DNA of 47,404 nt from Candidatus Zipacnadia bacterium (GCA_029820295.1 JALGVA010000027.1:1-47404); one strand, 5' to 3'. Shown: positions 34,802 through 43,683, counted from the first letter of the stretch. Notes: generated by a model not told the origin, from the letters alone. Numbers and translations: made by a program.

Positions 34802-36799
34802 ATGTCGGCGGAACAGCAGCCGGCGCAGACGACGCGGCACGAACAGACGGCGGCGGCGCAGTACGCCGGCTTCACCTGGCGCGCGCTGATCATCGCCATC
34901 GTGGCGACGGTGCTGGCCAGCTACTGGATCGACAAGACCGAGGTGATCATGCTCTTCACGCAGATCACCGAGTCGGTCCCGCCGATCCCGGCCGTGGGCT
35001 TCCTGGTGCTGCTCGTGCTGCTGGCGCCGGCGATGAAGCGCGTGTCGCGCTACCTCACGCTGAGCCGGCGCGAGATCATCGTGGTCTACGTCTTCCTCAC
35101 CGTCTCCACCTCGATGGCGGGGCCGGCCATCATCCGCTTCCTCATCAACATCATCCCGATCCTGTTCTACCTCGCGACCCCCACCAACGGCTTCGCCGAG
35201 TACCAGCAGTACATGCCCGAGTGGATGGTGCCGCACGACACCGAGGTGCTGCGCACGCTCTACGAAGGCTCCGATGCGGGACGTATCCCGTGGGGCGCGT
35301 GGGCGACACCCCTGGTGGCGTGGGGCATCTTCTTCCTGGCGTTCTGGCTGATCCTGATGGGGGCGATGGCGGTCCTGCGACGCCAGTGGTCGGAGAAGGA
35401 GAAGCTGACCTACCCGCTGGAGTACCTGCCGCTGGAGATGACCCGGGGCCTGGACACGGGCAGGCTGCTGTCGGACTTCTTCCGCAACCCGATCATGTGG
35501 ACGGGCTTCGCGGTGGCCTTCGTCTACAACCTCACCAACATCATCAATGCCTACATCCCGTCGGTGCAGGCGCTGGGCAAGTACTACGATATCGGCGCGC
35601 TGTTCACCGAACGGCCGTGGAGCGCCATCAGACCCCTGACGTTCCATTACCGCCCGGCGGTGATCGGCTTCGGCTACCTGATGAGCACCGAGGTGGCGTT
35701 GAGCACCTGGGTGTTCTACGTGCTGGTGCGCCTGGTGGCGGTCGCCGGCGCCGTCGTGGGCTACGAGCCCGCGGGCTTCCCGTTCCTGAAGGAACAGAGC
35801 ATGGGCGCGTATGTCGTGCTGGGGCTGGCGTTGCTGTGGGTGGGCCGCCATCACATCGCGGAGGCCCTGCGCACTGCGGTGGGCCGCCTGCCCGCCGACC
35901 GCACCGCCAACGAGCCCATGAGCTACCGTCTGGCCTTCATCATCTTCGGGCTGGGGTTAGCCTGCTGGATCGGCTGGGTAATGTACGCAGGGATGAATCT
36001 GCGCACCACCGTCGTGTATCTGACGCTGGTGTTGCTGTCCGCAATCGTGTATGCTCGTATCCGCGCCGAGACCGGAGTGCCGATGATCTGGGCCTTCCCG
36101 TACGGGGCGCATCACAAGGCGGTCACGCAGATCTTCGGCACCAGGTGGCTGCACCCGACCGACTCGTGGGCCAACGCGACCATCTTCTCGACGCTGCTGT
36201 TCATGTCGCGCGGCTACTTCCCGTCGCTGGTCGGCTATCAGGTGGAGGGCTGGCGGCTGGCCGAGTCGGTGAAGATGCGCCGCAGCGCCATGAGCTGGGT
36301 GCTGATCTTCGCGCTGCTCGTGGGGTTCTTCGTGGGCATGTGGCTTCACCTGCGCTCCTACTACCAGTGGGGCGCGGGTGGGCTGAACGCTCTGTCGGGC
36401 TGGGGGGCGGGTGAGGCTGAGCAGCAGTACGTGACGCTGGTGAGCTACGCCAAGGCCGATGCACCGCCCGACGTGGCGCGCAGCATCGGTATCGCCAGCG
36501 GTGGCGTCGTGGCCCTGGCGCTGGTGGTGCTGCGCAGCGTGTTCCTGCGCTTCCCGCTGCATCCGCTGGCCTATGGCATGGCCACATCGTTCGGACACAA
36601 ACTGTGGGCGCCGCTGTTCGTCGTCTGGCTGGTGAAGACACTGATCTTCCGGCTCAGCGGCATGGCGACCTACCGGGCGCTGATACCGGGCTTCATCGGC
36701 CTGGCGCTCGGTCACTTCTTCACGGCGGGCGTACTGTACGGGCTGGTAGGCACCTTCGGCGGGGAACAGTTCCAGCGCTACGGCGTCTGGTTCGGGTAA
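34802..36799 (+). CDS. large multi-pass membrane protein (DUF6785/DUF6784-like)
   Basis: The 665-residue protein has about a dozen hydrophobic helices and a charged N-terminus, so it sits in the inner membrane. Conserved-looking loops include WSEKEKLTYPLEYLPLEM (about 195-212) and RIRAETGVPMIWAFPYGAHH (about 420-440), which resemble the loops of oligopeptide transporter (OPT) superfamily proteins. From memory this arrangement is called DUF6785 followed by DUF6784 and is frequent in Armatimonadota and Planctomycetota. It has no ATPase domain. Its position directly after a giant secreted glycosidase-like protein suggests transport of a breakdown product or peptide, which is inference. The start follows GGGGAGTTGACCG. 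Confidence 0.72.
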   Translation: MSAEQQPAQTTRHEQTAAAQYAGFTWRALIIAIVATVLASYWIDKTEVIMLFTQITESVPPIPAVGFLVLLVLLAPAMKRVSRYLTLSRREIIVVYVFLTVSTSMAGPAIIRFLINIIPILFYLATPTNGFAEYQQYMPEWMVPHDTEVLRTLYEGSDAGRIPWGAWATPLVAWGIFFLAFWLILMGAMAVLRRQWSEKEKLTYPLEYLPLEMTRGLDTGRLLSDFFRNPIMWTGFAVAFVYNLTNIINAYIPSVQALGKYYDIGALFTERPWSAIRPLTFHYRPAVIGFGYLMSTEVALSTWVFYVLVRLVAVAGAVVGYEPAGFPFLKEQSMGAYVVLGLALLWVGRHHIAEALRTAVGRLPADRTANEPMSYRLAFIIFGLGLACWIGWVMYAGMNLRTTVVYLTLVLLSAIVYARIRAETGVPMIWAFPYGAHHKAVTQIFGTRWLHPTDSWANATIFSTLLFMSRGYFPSLVGYQVEGWRLAESVKMRRSAMSWVLIFALLVGFFVGMWLHLRSYYQWGAGGLNALSGWGAGEAEQQYVTLVSYAKADAPPDVARSIGIASGGVVALALVVLRSVFLRFPLHPLAYGMATSFGHKLWAPLFVVWLVKTLIFRLSGMATYRALIPGFIGLALGHFFTAGVLYGLVGTFGGEQFQRYGVWFG

Positions 36800-36865
36800 T
36801 CGGGGGCGCGTGGGCTTGCAGGGGGAACGAACGCATCTGATTGTTGCCGATCGGGAGCGAATTGC

Positions 36866-37543
36866 ATGGCACCCATGGTTCTGGTCGTCGATGATGACGC
36901 CGCGACCCGCAAGATGATCGACACCGCGCTCGCCGCCGCCGGCTACGACGTCGCCTGCGCGGGCACGGCGGCGGAGGCCGTCGAGGCCATCAATCGGGAG
37001 GACCCGGACATCGTGCTGCTCGACCTTATCCTGCCGGATGGCGACGGCGTGGAGGTCTGCCGGCAGGTGCGCACCTCGTCCGACGTGAGCATCATCATGG
37101 TCACCGCCAAGCGGGACCTGACCGACCGCCTGGCGGGGTTGGACGCGGGAGCCGACGACTACGTGACCAAGCCGCTGTCGATGGGGGAGCTGGTGGCACG
37201 CGTGCAGGCGCTGCTGCGTCGGCGGCGGATGCGCGAGGAGGACCAGGCGGCCGATACGCGCTTCGGCGCCATCACGCTGCAGCCCTCGAAGCGCGTGGCG
37301 AGGGTCGGCGGGCGCGAGGTGCGCCTGAGCGAGGCCGAAGCCGGTGTGCTGGCGGCGCTGATCGAGGCCGAGGGCCGGCCGCTGACGCCGCGCCAGCTCG
37401 CGGGCAAGATCTGGGGCGAGGGCGAGAGCGACCCGATGGTGCTGGCGACGCACATCACCAACCTGCGCCACAAGCTCGAGGACGATCCCGCGCGGCCGCG
37501 GCACATCCTGACCGACCCCGACGGCGCCTACCGCGTGGAGTAG
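36866..37543 (+). CDS. OmpR/PhoB-family response regulator
   Basis: The 225-residue protein has a receiver domain (acidic cluster Asp9-Asp11, phosphorylation site Asp53 in IVLLDLILPDGD, Thr80, Lys102 in VTKPL) and a C-terminal winged helix of the OmpR/PhoB type (residues about 130-225: FGAITLQPSKRVARVGGREV, LSEAEAGVLAAL, LATHITNLRHKLEDDP, GAYRV). It should bind DNA after phosphorylation. No sensor kinase is next to it, so it is an orphan in this window. The ATG follows GGGAGCGAATTGC. A terminator-like hairpin follows the gene. Confidence 0.92.
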   Translation: MAPMVLVVDDDAATRKMIDTALAAAGYDVACAGTAAEAVEAINREDPDIVLLDLILPDGDGVEVCRQVRTSSDVSIIMVTAKRDLTDRLAGLDAGADDYVTKPLSMGELVARVQALLRRRRMREEDQAADTRFGAITLQPSKRVARVGGREVRLSEAEAGVLAALIEAEGRPLTPRQLAGKIWGEGESDPMVLATHITNLRHKLEDDPARPRHILTDPDGAYRVE

Positions 37544-37566
37544 GCGCGCCGACGGCGAACACCGAC

Positions 37567-37593
37567 GCGGCCCGCGTGGTGTGCGCGGGCCGC
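37567..37593 (+). terminator. terminator hairpin of the OmpR-type gene
   Basis: A perfect 10-bp GC stem (37567-37576 with 37584-37593) with a seven-base loop starts 24 bases after the stop. No T-run is present. Confidence 0.6.
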
Positions 37594-37686
37594 ACGCACG
37601 TACGGGGGGCGATCGGGAGCAGGTGGGCGGGCGGAGGCGCGGAAGTGGGCGGCAGCGGGTACATATCGGGCAGGGAGGTCGGCATC

Positions 37687-38478
37687 ATGGCAGGCAGGTT
37701 CCGGATCGCGCTGCACCTGATCACCTGGCGCGGCGAGCAGCACGAACAGCTCGAGAAGTGCTTGCGCGTGGCCGCCGAGTGCGGCTACGACGGCGTCGAG
37801 GGCGTCGCGGCGGCCAGCGCCGATGAGCTGGTGGCGAAGGCCGCGCTGGCGGCGAAATGGGGGCTGCGCATGGTGAATGTGGGCGGCCCTGACCCGGAGG
37901 CGCGCGTGCTGTACAACTGCGCGCTGGGCAACGAGGCCGCGGAGGTCGGGTCGGCGCGCAAGGCCGAGTACGGCGAACGCGAGATGGGCCCCGAGGACTT
38001 CGCCCGCGCCGCGGCGGACCTCGAGCACCTCATCGAGCTGGCGGTAAGCCTGGGCATGGCACCCTTCCACCACGCCCACCGGGGCACGGTGATCGAGACC
38101 GGCGAGGACGCCGACGCGATGCTGGCGGCGGCGCCGCGCCTCCAACTGCTGCTCGACACCGGCCACCTGCTGTGCTGCGGCGCCGATCCCCTCGTGGTGC
38201 TGCGCCGGCACACCGGCCGCATCGGGCACGTGCACCTCAAGGACTTCGTGGCCCGCGACCCCGCCACCTGGAACAACTGGCAGAGCACCTGGGGCGAGGA
38301 TGGTGAGTTCGAGGAGCTGGGCCGGGGCAACTTCGGCTTCGACGTCGGGCAGTTCATGAAGGAGCTGGATCAGTCCGGCTACCGTGGCTGGGTGAGCGTC
38401 GAGCAGGACACCTCCCGGCGCGCACCGGAGCTGAGCGCGAAGGCCAACCGCGACCTGCTGCGCTCGCTGGGGTATTGA
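37687..38478 (+). CDS. sugar phosphate isomerase/epimerase-like TIM barrel
   Basis: The 263-residue protein is a xylose-isomerase-like TIM barrel (AP endonuclease 2 fold). Metal-binding blocks are spread in the usual order: YDGVEG near the start, FHHAHRGTVIET (about 126-137), LLLDTGHLLC (about 156-165), HVHLKDF (about 180-186) and VSVEQDTS (about 237-244). Members isomerise or epimerise sugars, often inositol or keto-sugar derivatives, in the cytoplasm. GGGAGG nine bases upstream fixes ATG 37687; the frame continues upstream without a site. It stands alone, with terminators on both sides. Confidence 0.87.
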   Translation: MAGRFRIALHLITWRGEQHEQLEKCLRVAAECGYDGVEGVAAASADELVAKAALAAKWGLRMVNVGGPDPEARVLYNCALGNEAAEVGSARKAEYGEREMGPEDFARAAADLEHLIELAVSLGMAPFHHAHRGTVIETGEDADAMLAAAPRLQLLLDTGHLLCCGADPLVVLRRHTGRIGHVHLKDFVARDPATWNNWQSTWGEDGEFEELGRGNFGFDVGQFMKELDQSGYRGWVSVEQDTSRRAPELSAKANRDLLRSLGY

Positions 38479-38507
38479 GGGGCGGCGCGGCTCCGCGCGG
38501 AATCGCA

Positions 38508-38536
38508 GGCGGCCGGGCCATCATGGCCCGGCCGCC
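38508..38536. terminator. bidirectional terminator hairpin
   Basis: A perfect 13-bp stem (38508-38520 with 38524-38536) with a TCA loop lies between two convergent genes. It can end both transcripts. Confidence 0.75.
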
Positions 38537-38557
38537 GTTGGCGTGCGTCGATGTCCG

Positions 38558-40012
38558 TCAGGGGCCGCCCGCAGTGGTGTCGGACGAGGTCTCGGTCTGC
38601 GGGAAGTCCCCCTCCAGCTCCTCGTCGTACTCGGTGCTCTTCAGCGCCTCGATGTCCTCGGGCAGATCGCCCATAAGGAACTGCGAGATCTCCACGACCT
38701 GCGGGCTCTCGCTGGTCTTGCAGTAGTAGTTGCCCTCGGGAGTCTCGTCGCCGATGAGCACCTTCACCGGCTCGGCGCCCCGCAGGTGAATGGTGATCGC
38801 GGTCTGCGGCACCGCCAGCCCGTACTCGCGCAGCTTGGCCTGATCGGCCGACTCGGTGACGAACTTGACCGCGCTCAGGTCCTCGAGGTCCCACAGGATG
38901 TCGTCGATCTTGCTCTGGCGGGCCTCGAACGACTGCGGCTTCTCGACAAACCACCCATCGGGGCGGCGGGCGACGGTGAAGCTCAGGCCCCTGCTGCGCT
39001 CCACCGTGAAGCGCTGCACATCCGCGCGATCGAAGCGCAGCACGCTCTTGTCGCGCAGGTCGAAGGCGCTCTTGCGCACCTTGTCGAGCACCTCAGCCTT
39101 GACCAGCAGCACCTCATCGCGCTGCGAGGTGCGCGTGTAGACGATGTTCGTGCTGGTGGCCGGGTCGCCGATCTCCACGTCGGCGGTCCTGCCGAAGCTG
39201 ACGGTCAGCGTGCTGCCGTCGTCCATGGTCAGGGTCACGCGCGCCTGTGGACTGTCCAGCCCCAGCTCGGCGTCGGTCTTCGCCTCCGACAGGAAGTCCT
39301 CGGCGCGCAGGTCACGGAGGGCGTCGATGACCGACTTGGTGTTCCACTCATCGGCCACGGTCTCCAGCGGCGCGGTCATGCGCCACTTGGCGTCCTCGTC
39401 GCCGGTGGCTCTGACCACGGCGATCTGCTGGTCGCCGTGCGACAGCTCGATCGCGTTGACGTCTTCGCTCTCAAAGCGCGCGACCTTCTTGTCGCGCAAT
39501 TGCCCGGGGTCCTTCCACAGCGTGGTGCGCAGGATCGAGGAGACCACGTAGAGCCTGTCGTCGCCGCCGCGCCGGCGCGCCCCGGAAACCTTGGCATAGC
39601 GCTCGTTGCCCAGCGGGGTCTCATCGCCCACGCTGACCTGCACCTGGCGGCCGTCCGTGGTAGTCAGGGTGGCGGTGAGCGGCGCCTCGACCAGGCCGAA
39701 GTCCTCGGAACTCAGGTCAACGTCCTCGCGGCTGCTCAGGGGCTTGAGTTCGACGACAGCCTTGATGAGCCGGTCGGCCTCATCGGGATCGGCCAGTCCC
39801 TGGAAGGGCTCGGTGATCACCCAGCCGTTATCCTGCTTCTCGAGGACTATGGTGGGCTCGTCGGCGCGCTCGATGCGCAGGCTCTGCGCCACTGCGGCAT
39901 CGAGGCCGAAGACCTCTTCCTCCTCGGGAACGCGGCGCCTCTCCTGGGTGAGGACCCACGCCAGAAGGGCCGCGAAGACGAGCGCGGCGGCGATAGTGGA
40001 CCTCCACCTCAT
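38558..40012 (-). CDS. DUF4340 family protein of the ABC cluster
   Basis: The 484-residue protein has one N-terminal membrane helix (STIAAALVFAALLAWVL) and a large periplasmic or extracellular part made of repeated beta-rich DUF4340 units: LVEAPLTATLTTTDGRQVQVSVGDETPLGNERYAKV near 110-150, LGLDSPQARVTLTMDDGSTLTVSFG near 240-265, and YGLAVPQTAITIHLRGAEPVKVLIGDETPEGNYYCK near 400-435. The repeated GDETP-type turn is typical. It is the last gene after an ABC ATPase, a permease and a GldG-like protein, an arrangement also found in gliding and surface export systems. Its exact job is unknown. Confidence 0.87.
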   Translation of the reverse strand: MRWRSTIAAALVFAALLAWVLTQERRRVPEEEEVFGLDAAVAQSLRIERADEPTIVLEKQDNGWVITEPFQGLADPDEADRLIKAVVELKPLSSREDVDLSSEDFGLVEAPLTATLTTTDGRQVQVSVGDETPLGNERYAKVSGARRRGGDDRLYVVSSILRTTLWKDPGQLRDKKVARFESEDVNAIELSHGDQQIAVVRATGDEDAKWRMTAPLETVADEWNTKSVIDALRDLRAEDFLSEAKTDAELGLDSPQARVTLTMDDGSTLTVSFGRTADVEIGDPATSTNIVYTRTSQRDEVLLVKAEVLDKVRKSAFDLRDKSVLRFDRADVQRFTVERSRGLSFTVARRPDGWFVEKPQSFEARQSKIDDILWDLEDLSAVKFVTESADQAKLREYGLAVPQTAITIHLRGAEPVKVLIGDETPEGNYYCKTSESPQVVEISQFLMGDLPEDIEALKSTEYDEELEGDFPQTETSSDTTAGGP

Positions 40013-40064
40013 GGTGCATGATGCTCCCCAACGTGAATATGAGTACGACGCTTCCGCGGCGCCG

Positions 40065-41767
40065 TCAGCGGCGGCGCCACCACACGAACACCCCCGCCGC
40101 GGCGATGAGCAGCGGCACGATCCCGACCACGAACGCCCACACGAACTTGAGCTGGCGGTCGTTCATGGTCAGGTAGTGGGGCATGTCGGTCTTGGGGGGG
40201 ATGGATACGAGCTTCTCGTTGGCGACCAGCCAGTTGAGCGAGTTCAGCGTGAAGTACAGGTTGCCGTAGACGCCGTAGGATAGCACCTCGTCGGTCATCA
40301 TGTCCGCGTCGCCGACGATCACCATGCGCGTGCCGCTGTCGTCCGTCTCCGGGGGCGTCATGCCGTAGGGATCCGGCTCGACCATGCCCGCGTCATAGAG
40401 CACGGCGACATTCAGCGAGCCGGAGGTCTCGCCCGGGTCCCGGCTGGCGGCCATGCCGGGCGTGCTCTCGACCCACGCGTTCGGGCTGGTCTTGAGCAGC
40501 GGCCGCGCGCGCATGTTCTGGCCGGGTGGCATGTCCGGGGCCATCGGGTCCTGATCCATCATCGGATCTACGACCTCGAAGGCACGCGTGGTGGCGAAGG
40601 CCACGCCGATCTCCGCCAGCCGCTGGGTGATCTGGTGCTCGGTGTAGTCCGCTATCACCGGGAAGTCGGCATTGCCGAAGAAGCCGCGCTCGGGATCGTA
40701 GACGGTCCCCGGCAGCGGCTCGATGCCGTAGGGCTCGAGCAGGTCGCCCAGGTCGGGCCCGGTGGGCTCGAGGGCCACGAACAGGCTGCCGCCCTGTCCC
40801 GCGTAGGCCTCGATGGCGTCCAGCTCCTTCTCGCGGATGGGCTCGGACGGGCCGGCGATGACCAGCACCGCGCAGTCGCCGGGCACCTGCGGCTCGGACT
40901 GGGTCGCGAGATTGAGTTCCTCCACCTCGTACTGCTGGTTCTCCAGCGAGGCCTTGATGTTGCCCAGGCCGCGCGGGCCGGTGTCGGTGATGCTGCGCTC
41001 ACCGTGACCGGTAAGGAAGCAGATGCGCGTCTTCTCCCCGGTGGAGACGGCCAGGATCGCGCTGGTGATCTGCTCCTCGCCGCCGCCGATGACCCTTTCC
41101 TCGCGCTCGCCCGACTTGATGATCAGCGTGTCGTGCGACATCACATTGTACTCTTCGACCTTGGAGCGGTCGGTCACCGGGTCGTAGGTCTCGAGCTTGA
41201 GCCGCGGGCTGAGCATGTTGTACTCGCGCAGGCGGTCGGTGAGTTCCGGCGATGAGCGCTGGGGATCGATGAAGGCGATGATGGTCACATCCTCCTCGAG
41301 CCCCCGCACCACGTTGCGGGTCTGATCGGACAGCGAGAAGCGCTTGCTCTCGGTGAGGTCGTGGCGCCAGTTGTGGCGCGCCGCGACGTAGTTGACCATG
41401 ATCAGGATGCCCAGCACCAGCAGCACGAAGGCCACGGAGTGGGTGCCCAGGCGCGCGCCCCGGCCGCGAGTGGCGGCCACGATGCTCGACCAGTGCTGCA
41501 CGCCCCAGAACACCGCCAGCACCACGGTCGCGCCCAGGAGGATCTTGGGCCCGAGGCCGAAGGAGCGCGTGATGGCCATCCAGAACAGCAGCACCACCAG
41601 TGCCAGGGCCGCGGCCCCAGCAGCACCACCAGTGCCAGGGCCGCGGCCCAGCCGGACCACAGACCGGCGATCTCCATGGTTGTGAGCGTGCGCTGCTCGG
41701 GCTGCAGCCGGGGATCGGCCATCGGCTGGCGCGGGCCCTCGTCCTGCTGCCTGCTCTCGTCCGACAT
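40065..41767 (-). CDS. gldG: GldG-family ABC accessory protein, frameshifted by a 32-bp duplication
   Basis: The true N-terminus starts at ATG 41767 (MSDESRQQDEGPRQP, after AGGTGACACGC) and leads to a membrane helix WAAALALVVLL. In the sequence as given this frame then fails, and the rest (FWMAITRSFGLGP onward) continues in another frame. The cause is a perfect tandem duplication of 32 bases (41586-41649). Removing one copy joins the halves exactly. The restored protein of about 556 residues has four membrane helices (three N-terminal, one C-terminal) around a soluble GldG domain (DLTESKRFSLSDQT, EDVTIIAFIDPQ, FLTGHGERS, VLVIAGPSEPI). GldG-type proteins work with the adjacent ATPase and permease. 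As written, a shorter product starting inside the frame could still be made. Confidence 0.85.
41586..41649. repeat. perfect tandem duplication, 2 x 32 bp
   Basis: Bases 41586-41617 and 41618-41649 are identical and adjacent. The unit encodes part of the first membrane helix of the GldG-like protein. Since 32 is not a multiple of three, the extra copy shifts the reading frame. Loss of one copy by slippage would restore the gene. Confidence 0.97.
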
Positions 41768-41837
41768 GCGTGTCACCTGCCCAATGGCGTTGCTGATGCG
41801 GTCCGCGGCGCGCCCCCGCCGCAACGGCGCGGGGCAC

Positions 41838-42551
41838 TCAGACCGTGCGCCGATTCTCGAGCGTGCGCACCGTCAGCATCAGCGCGAAGAAGATCAGCGA
41901 TGCGAAGAAGATGATCGGCCGGCTGTCGAGTATGCCTTTGGCGAAGTCCTGGAAGTTCTCGTAGATGCTCAGGTACTTCACGACGTTGCCCAATTGGTCG
42001 CTGACGGAGAATGCCAGCCAGCCGATCAGCCAGAAGAACAGCAGCATGAGCGTCGCCAGCACCGCCGAGGCGATCTGGTTGGCCGTGAGCGCGCTGGCGA
42101 ACATGCCGACGGCGATGAAGGCCATGCCCGCGAGGAGCACGCCCAGGTAGCCGGCGGCGATGGCGCCCCAGTCGGGGTCGCCGAAGCGCTCCATGATCAG
42201 CGGGAACTCGAGGCTGCCGATCAGCACCAGCACGAACAGCCCCAGCGCGGCCAGGTACTTGCCCAGCACGACCTCGATGTCGCGCACCGGGTTGGTCATG
42301 AGCAGCTCAATGCTGCCCGTGGCCTGCTCCTGGGACAGCAGCCCCATGGTCAGGATCGGGGCCATCATGAGCGCGACGAAGATCATGGTGTGGAACATCC
42401 CGGCCATCTCGGCCTGGGCCTGGGGGGCACCCACGGTAAGGGCGAAGATCAGGCCGCACACGCCCAGGTAGAAGCCCAGGATGACGTAGGCCATGGGGGA
42501 GACGAAGTAGGAGCGCAGCTCCTTGCCCGCGATGGTCAGCACCTTGCGCAT
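41838..42551 (-). CDS. ABC-2 type permease (GldF-like)
   Basis: The 237-residue protein has about six membrane helices and the ABC-2 permease features: an N-terminal KELRSYFVSPMAYVILGFYL segment, a cytoplasmic loop LLSQEQATGSIELLMTNPV with the E-x-x-x-G-T/S-x-E-L-L-x-T coupling motif, and a C-terminal helix pair. It should form the membrane channel for the ATPase encoded three bases upstream. The length is at the short end of the family, typical of GldF-like permeases. What is exported is unknown; related sets are needed for gliding in Flavobacterium. Confidence 0.9.
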   Translation of the reverse strand: MRKVLTIAGKELRSYFVSPMAYVILGFYLGVCGLIFALTVGAPQAQAEMAGMFHTMIFVALMMAPILTMGLLSQEQATGSIELLMTNPVRDIEVVLGKYLAALGLFVLVLIGSLEFPLIMERFGDPDWGAIAAGYLGVLLAGMAFIAVGMFASALTANQIASAVLATLMLLFFWLIGWLAFSVSDQLGNVVKYLSIYENFQDFAKGILDSRPIIFFASLIFFALMLTVRTLENRRTV

Positions 42552-42554
42552 CGG

Positions 42555-43487
42555 TTACTCAACACCCTCTTCTTCGGTGGTGAGCTGGCGGAAGACGTCC
42601 TCAAGTGTCATCTCCAGCGGCCGCAGTTCGAGCAGCCCCAGCCCGCGGCCCACGAGCAGCTCAGCGATCTCCGCCCGCTTGTCCGAGCCGACCGCGGTGT
42701 CCACGTGATAGGTCCCGCCACCCAGCGACCGCACGCCCACCACCTCGGGCATGTCGAGCAGCATGCCGCGCACGTTGCTCTCGTCCTTCGCCACCGTCAC
42801 CGAGACGGTCTCGGACTTGCGGATCTGGGCGGTGAGCGCCTCCGGCGTGTCCTCGGCGATGATGCGCCCGTGGTTGATGATGATGACCCGCTGACAGGTC
42901 ATCTGCGCCTCGGGCAGGATGTGCGTGGAGAGCATCACAGTGTGGTTGTCGGCGAGGTTCTTGATCAGGTTGCGGACCTCGATGATCTGGTTGGGGTCCA
43001 GGCCCACGGTGGGCTCGTCGAGGATCAGCACCGGCGGGTTGTGCAGCAGCGCCTGGGCGAGCCCGACGCGCTGGCGGTAGCCCAGTGACAGTGTGCCGAT
43101 GATGCTGTCGGCGCGCTCGGTCAGGCCGCAGATTCCCAGCACGTAGTCGATGCGCTCGCGCGTCTCGACCCCGCCCATGCCGCGCAGCCCGGCGCAGTAG
43201 CGCAGGAATTCGCGCACGCGCATGTCGCGGTAGAGCGCGGAGGTCTCGGGCAGGTAGCCGATGGCGCGGCGCGACTCGAGCGAGTCATCAACTACGTCGT
43301 GGCCGGCGACCGTGGCGCTGCCGCCGCTGGGCGGGATGAACGAGGTGAGGATGCGCATCGTGGTGGTCTTCCCCGCCGCGTTGGGCCCGAGGAAGCCCAC
43401 GATCTCGCCCTCGGCAACGTTGAGCGACACGTCCGCGATGGCCTGGTGGTTGCCGTAGAACTTCGTCAGTCCTTCGCAGCGTATCAT
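42555..43487 (-). CDS. ABC transporter ATPase (GldA-like)
   Basis: The 310-residue cytoplasmic ATPase has Walker A GPNAAGKT (34-41), signature LSLGYRQR (near 135), Walker B LILDEPTVGLD (near 155) and the switch histidine in LSTHIL. A C-terminal domain of about 90 residues (SVTVAKDESNV, LGLLELRPLEMTLEDVF) is typical of ABC-2 exporters of the GldA/CcmA/NatA type. It pairs with the permease three bases downstream. ATG 43487 follows GGGAGGATC; upstream in-frame sequence is leader, not protein. Expression probably starts at the palindrome-rich promoter at 43654-43683, leaving a leader of about 160 bases. Confidence 0.94.
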   Translation of the reverse strand: MIRCEGLTKFYGNHQAIADVSLNVAEGEIVGFLGPNAAGKTTTMRILTSFIPPSGGSATVAGHDVVDDSLESRRAIGYLPETSALYRDMRVREFLRYCAGLRGMGGVETRERIDYVLGICGLTERADSIIGTLSLGYRQRVGLAQALLHNPPVLILDEPTVGLDPNQIIEVRNLIKNLADNHTVMLSTHILPEAQMTCQRVIIINHGRIIAEDTPEALTAQIRKSETVSVTVAKDESNVRGMLLDMPEVVGVRSLGGGTYHVDTAVGSDKRAEIAELLVGRGLGLLELRPLEMTLEDVFRQLTTEEEGVE

Positions 43488-43551
43488 CCGGCGATCCTCC
43501 CGGGGATTGATCTGTGACCTGGGGCCGTCCCGAGGCCCGACAATATATGAC

Positions 43552-43595
43552 GGCTCAGCTCCACCACGCAACAAGCTTCGTGGTGGAATTGAGCC
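43552..43595 (-). promoter_or_regulatory. long leader hairpin of the ABC cluster
   Basis: GGCTCA (43552-43557) pairs with TGAGCC (43590-43595), and TCCACCACG (43560-43568) with CGTGGTGGA (43579-43587). The two stems, 15 bp in total, are separated by a 2x2 internal loop and capped by a ten-base loop. The element lies about 65 bases before the ATPase start in the predicted leader. No T-run follows on either strand, so a simple terminator is unlikely; an RNA control or stability element is possible. Confidence 0.6.
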
Positions 43596-43638
43596 GGTGC
43601 CTGCCACCGTCGAGGGCGTCCACCGGAGCGCCCCCACT

Positions 43639-43655
43639 CTCTGAACGTTTCAGAG
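43639..43655. promoter_or_regulatory. operator-like palindrome over the ABC transcription start
   Basis: CTCTGAA (43639-43645), three bases, TTCAGAG (43649-43655) is a perfect inverted repeat. It overlaps the downstream end of the -10 box and the expected start of transcription. Confidence 0.6.
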
Positions 43656-43683
43656 CATAGCAGAGTTCCCGGAACTCAGTCAA
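43654..43683 (-). promoter_or_regulatory. promoter of the ABC/GldG cluster
   Basis: On the minus strand TTGACT (43678-43683) and TATGCT (43654-43659) are separated by 18 bases. A perfect palindrome fills most of the spacer and another lies at the start point, as expected of a tightly controlled promoter. Confidence 0.68.
43663..43677. promoter_or_regulatory. operator-like palindrome in the -35/-10 spacer
   Basis: GAGTTCC, one C, GGAACTC (43663-43677) is a perfect inverted repeat exactly filling the space next to the -35 box. A dimeric repressor or a MerR-type activator acting on the long 18-base spacer could bind here. Confidence 0.62.

Noticed and set aside
43552-43595. T-box or known riboswitch in the ABC leader
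   Set aside because: No T-box sequence, anti-terminator arrangement or known aptamer core could be recognised; only a plain two-part hairpin is visible.
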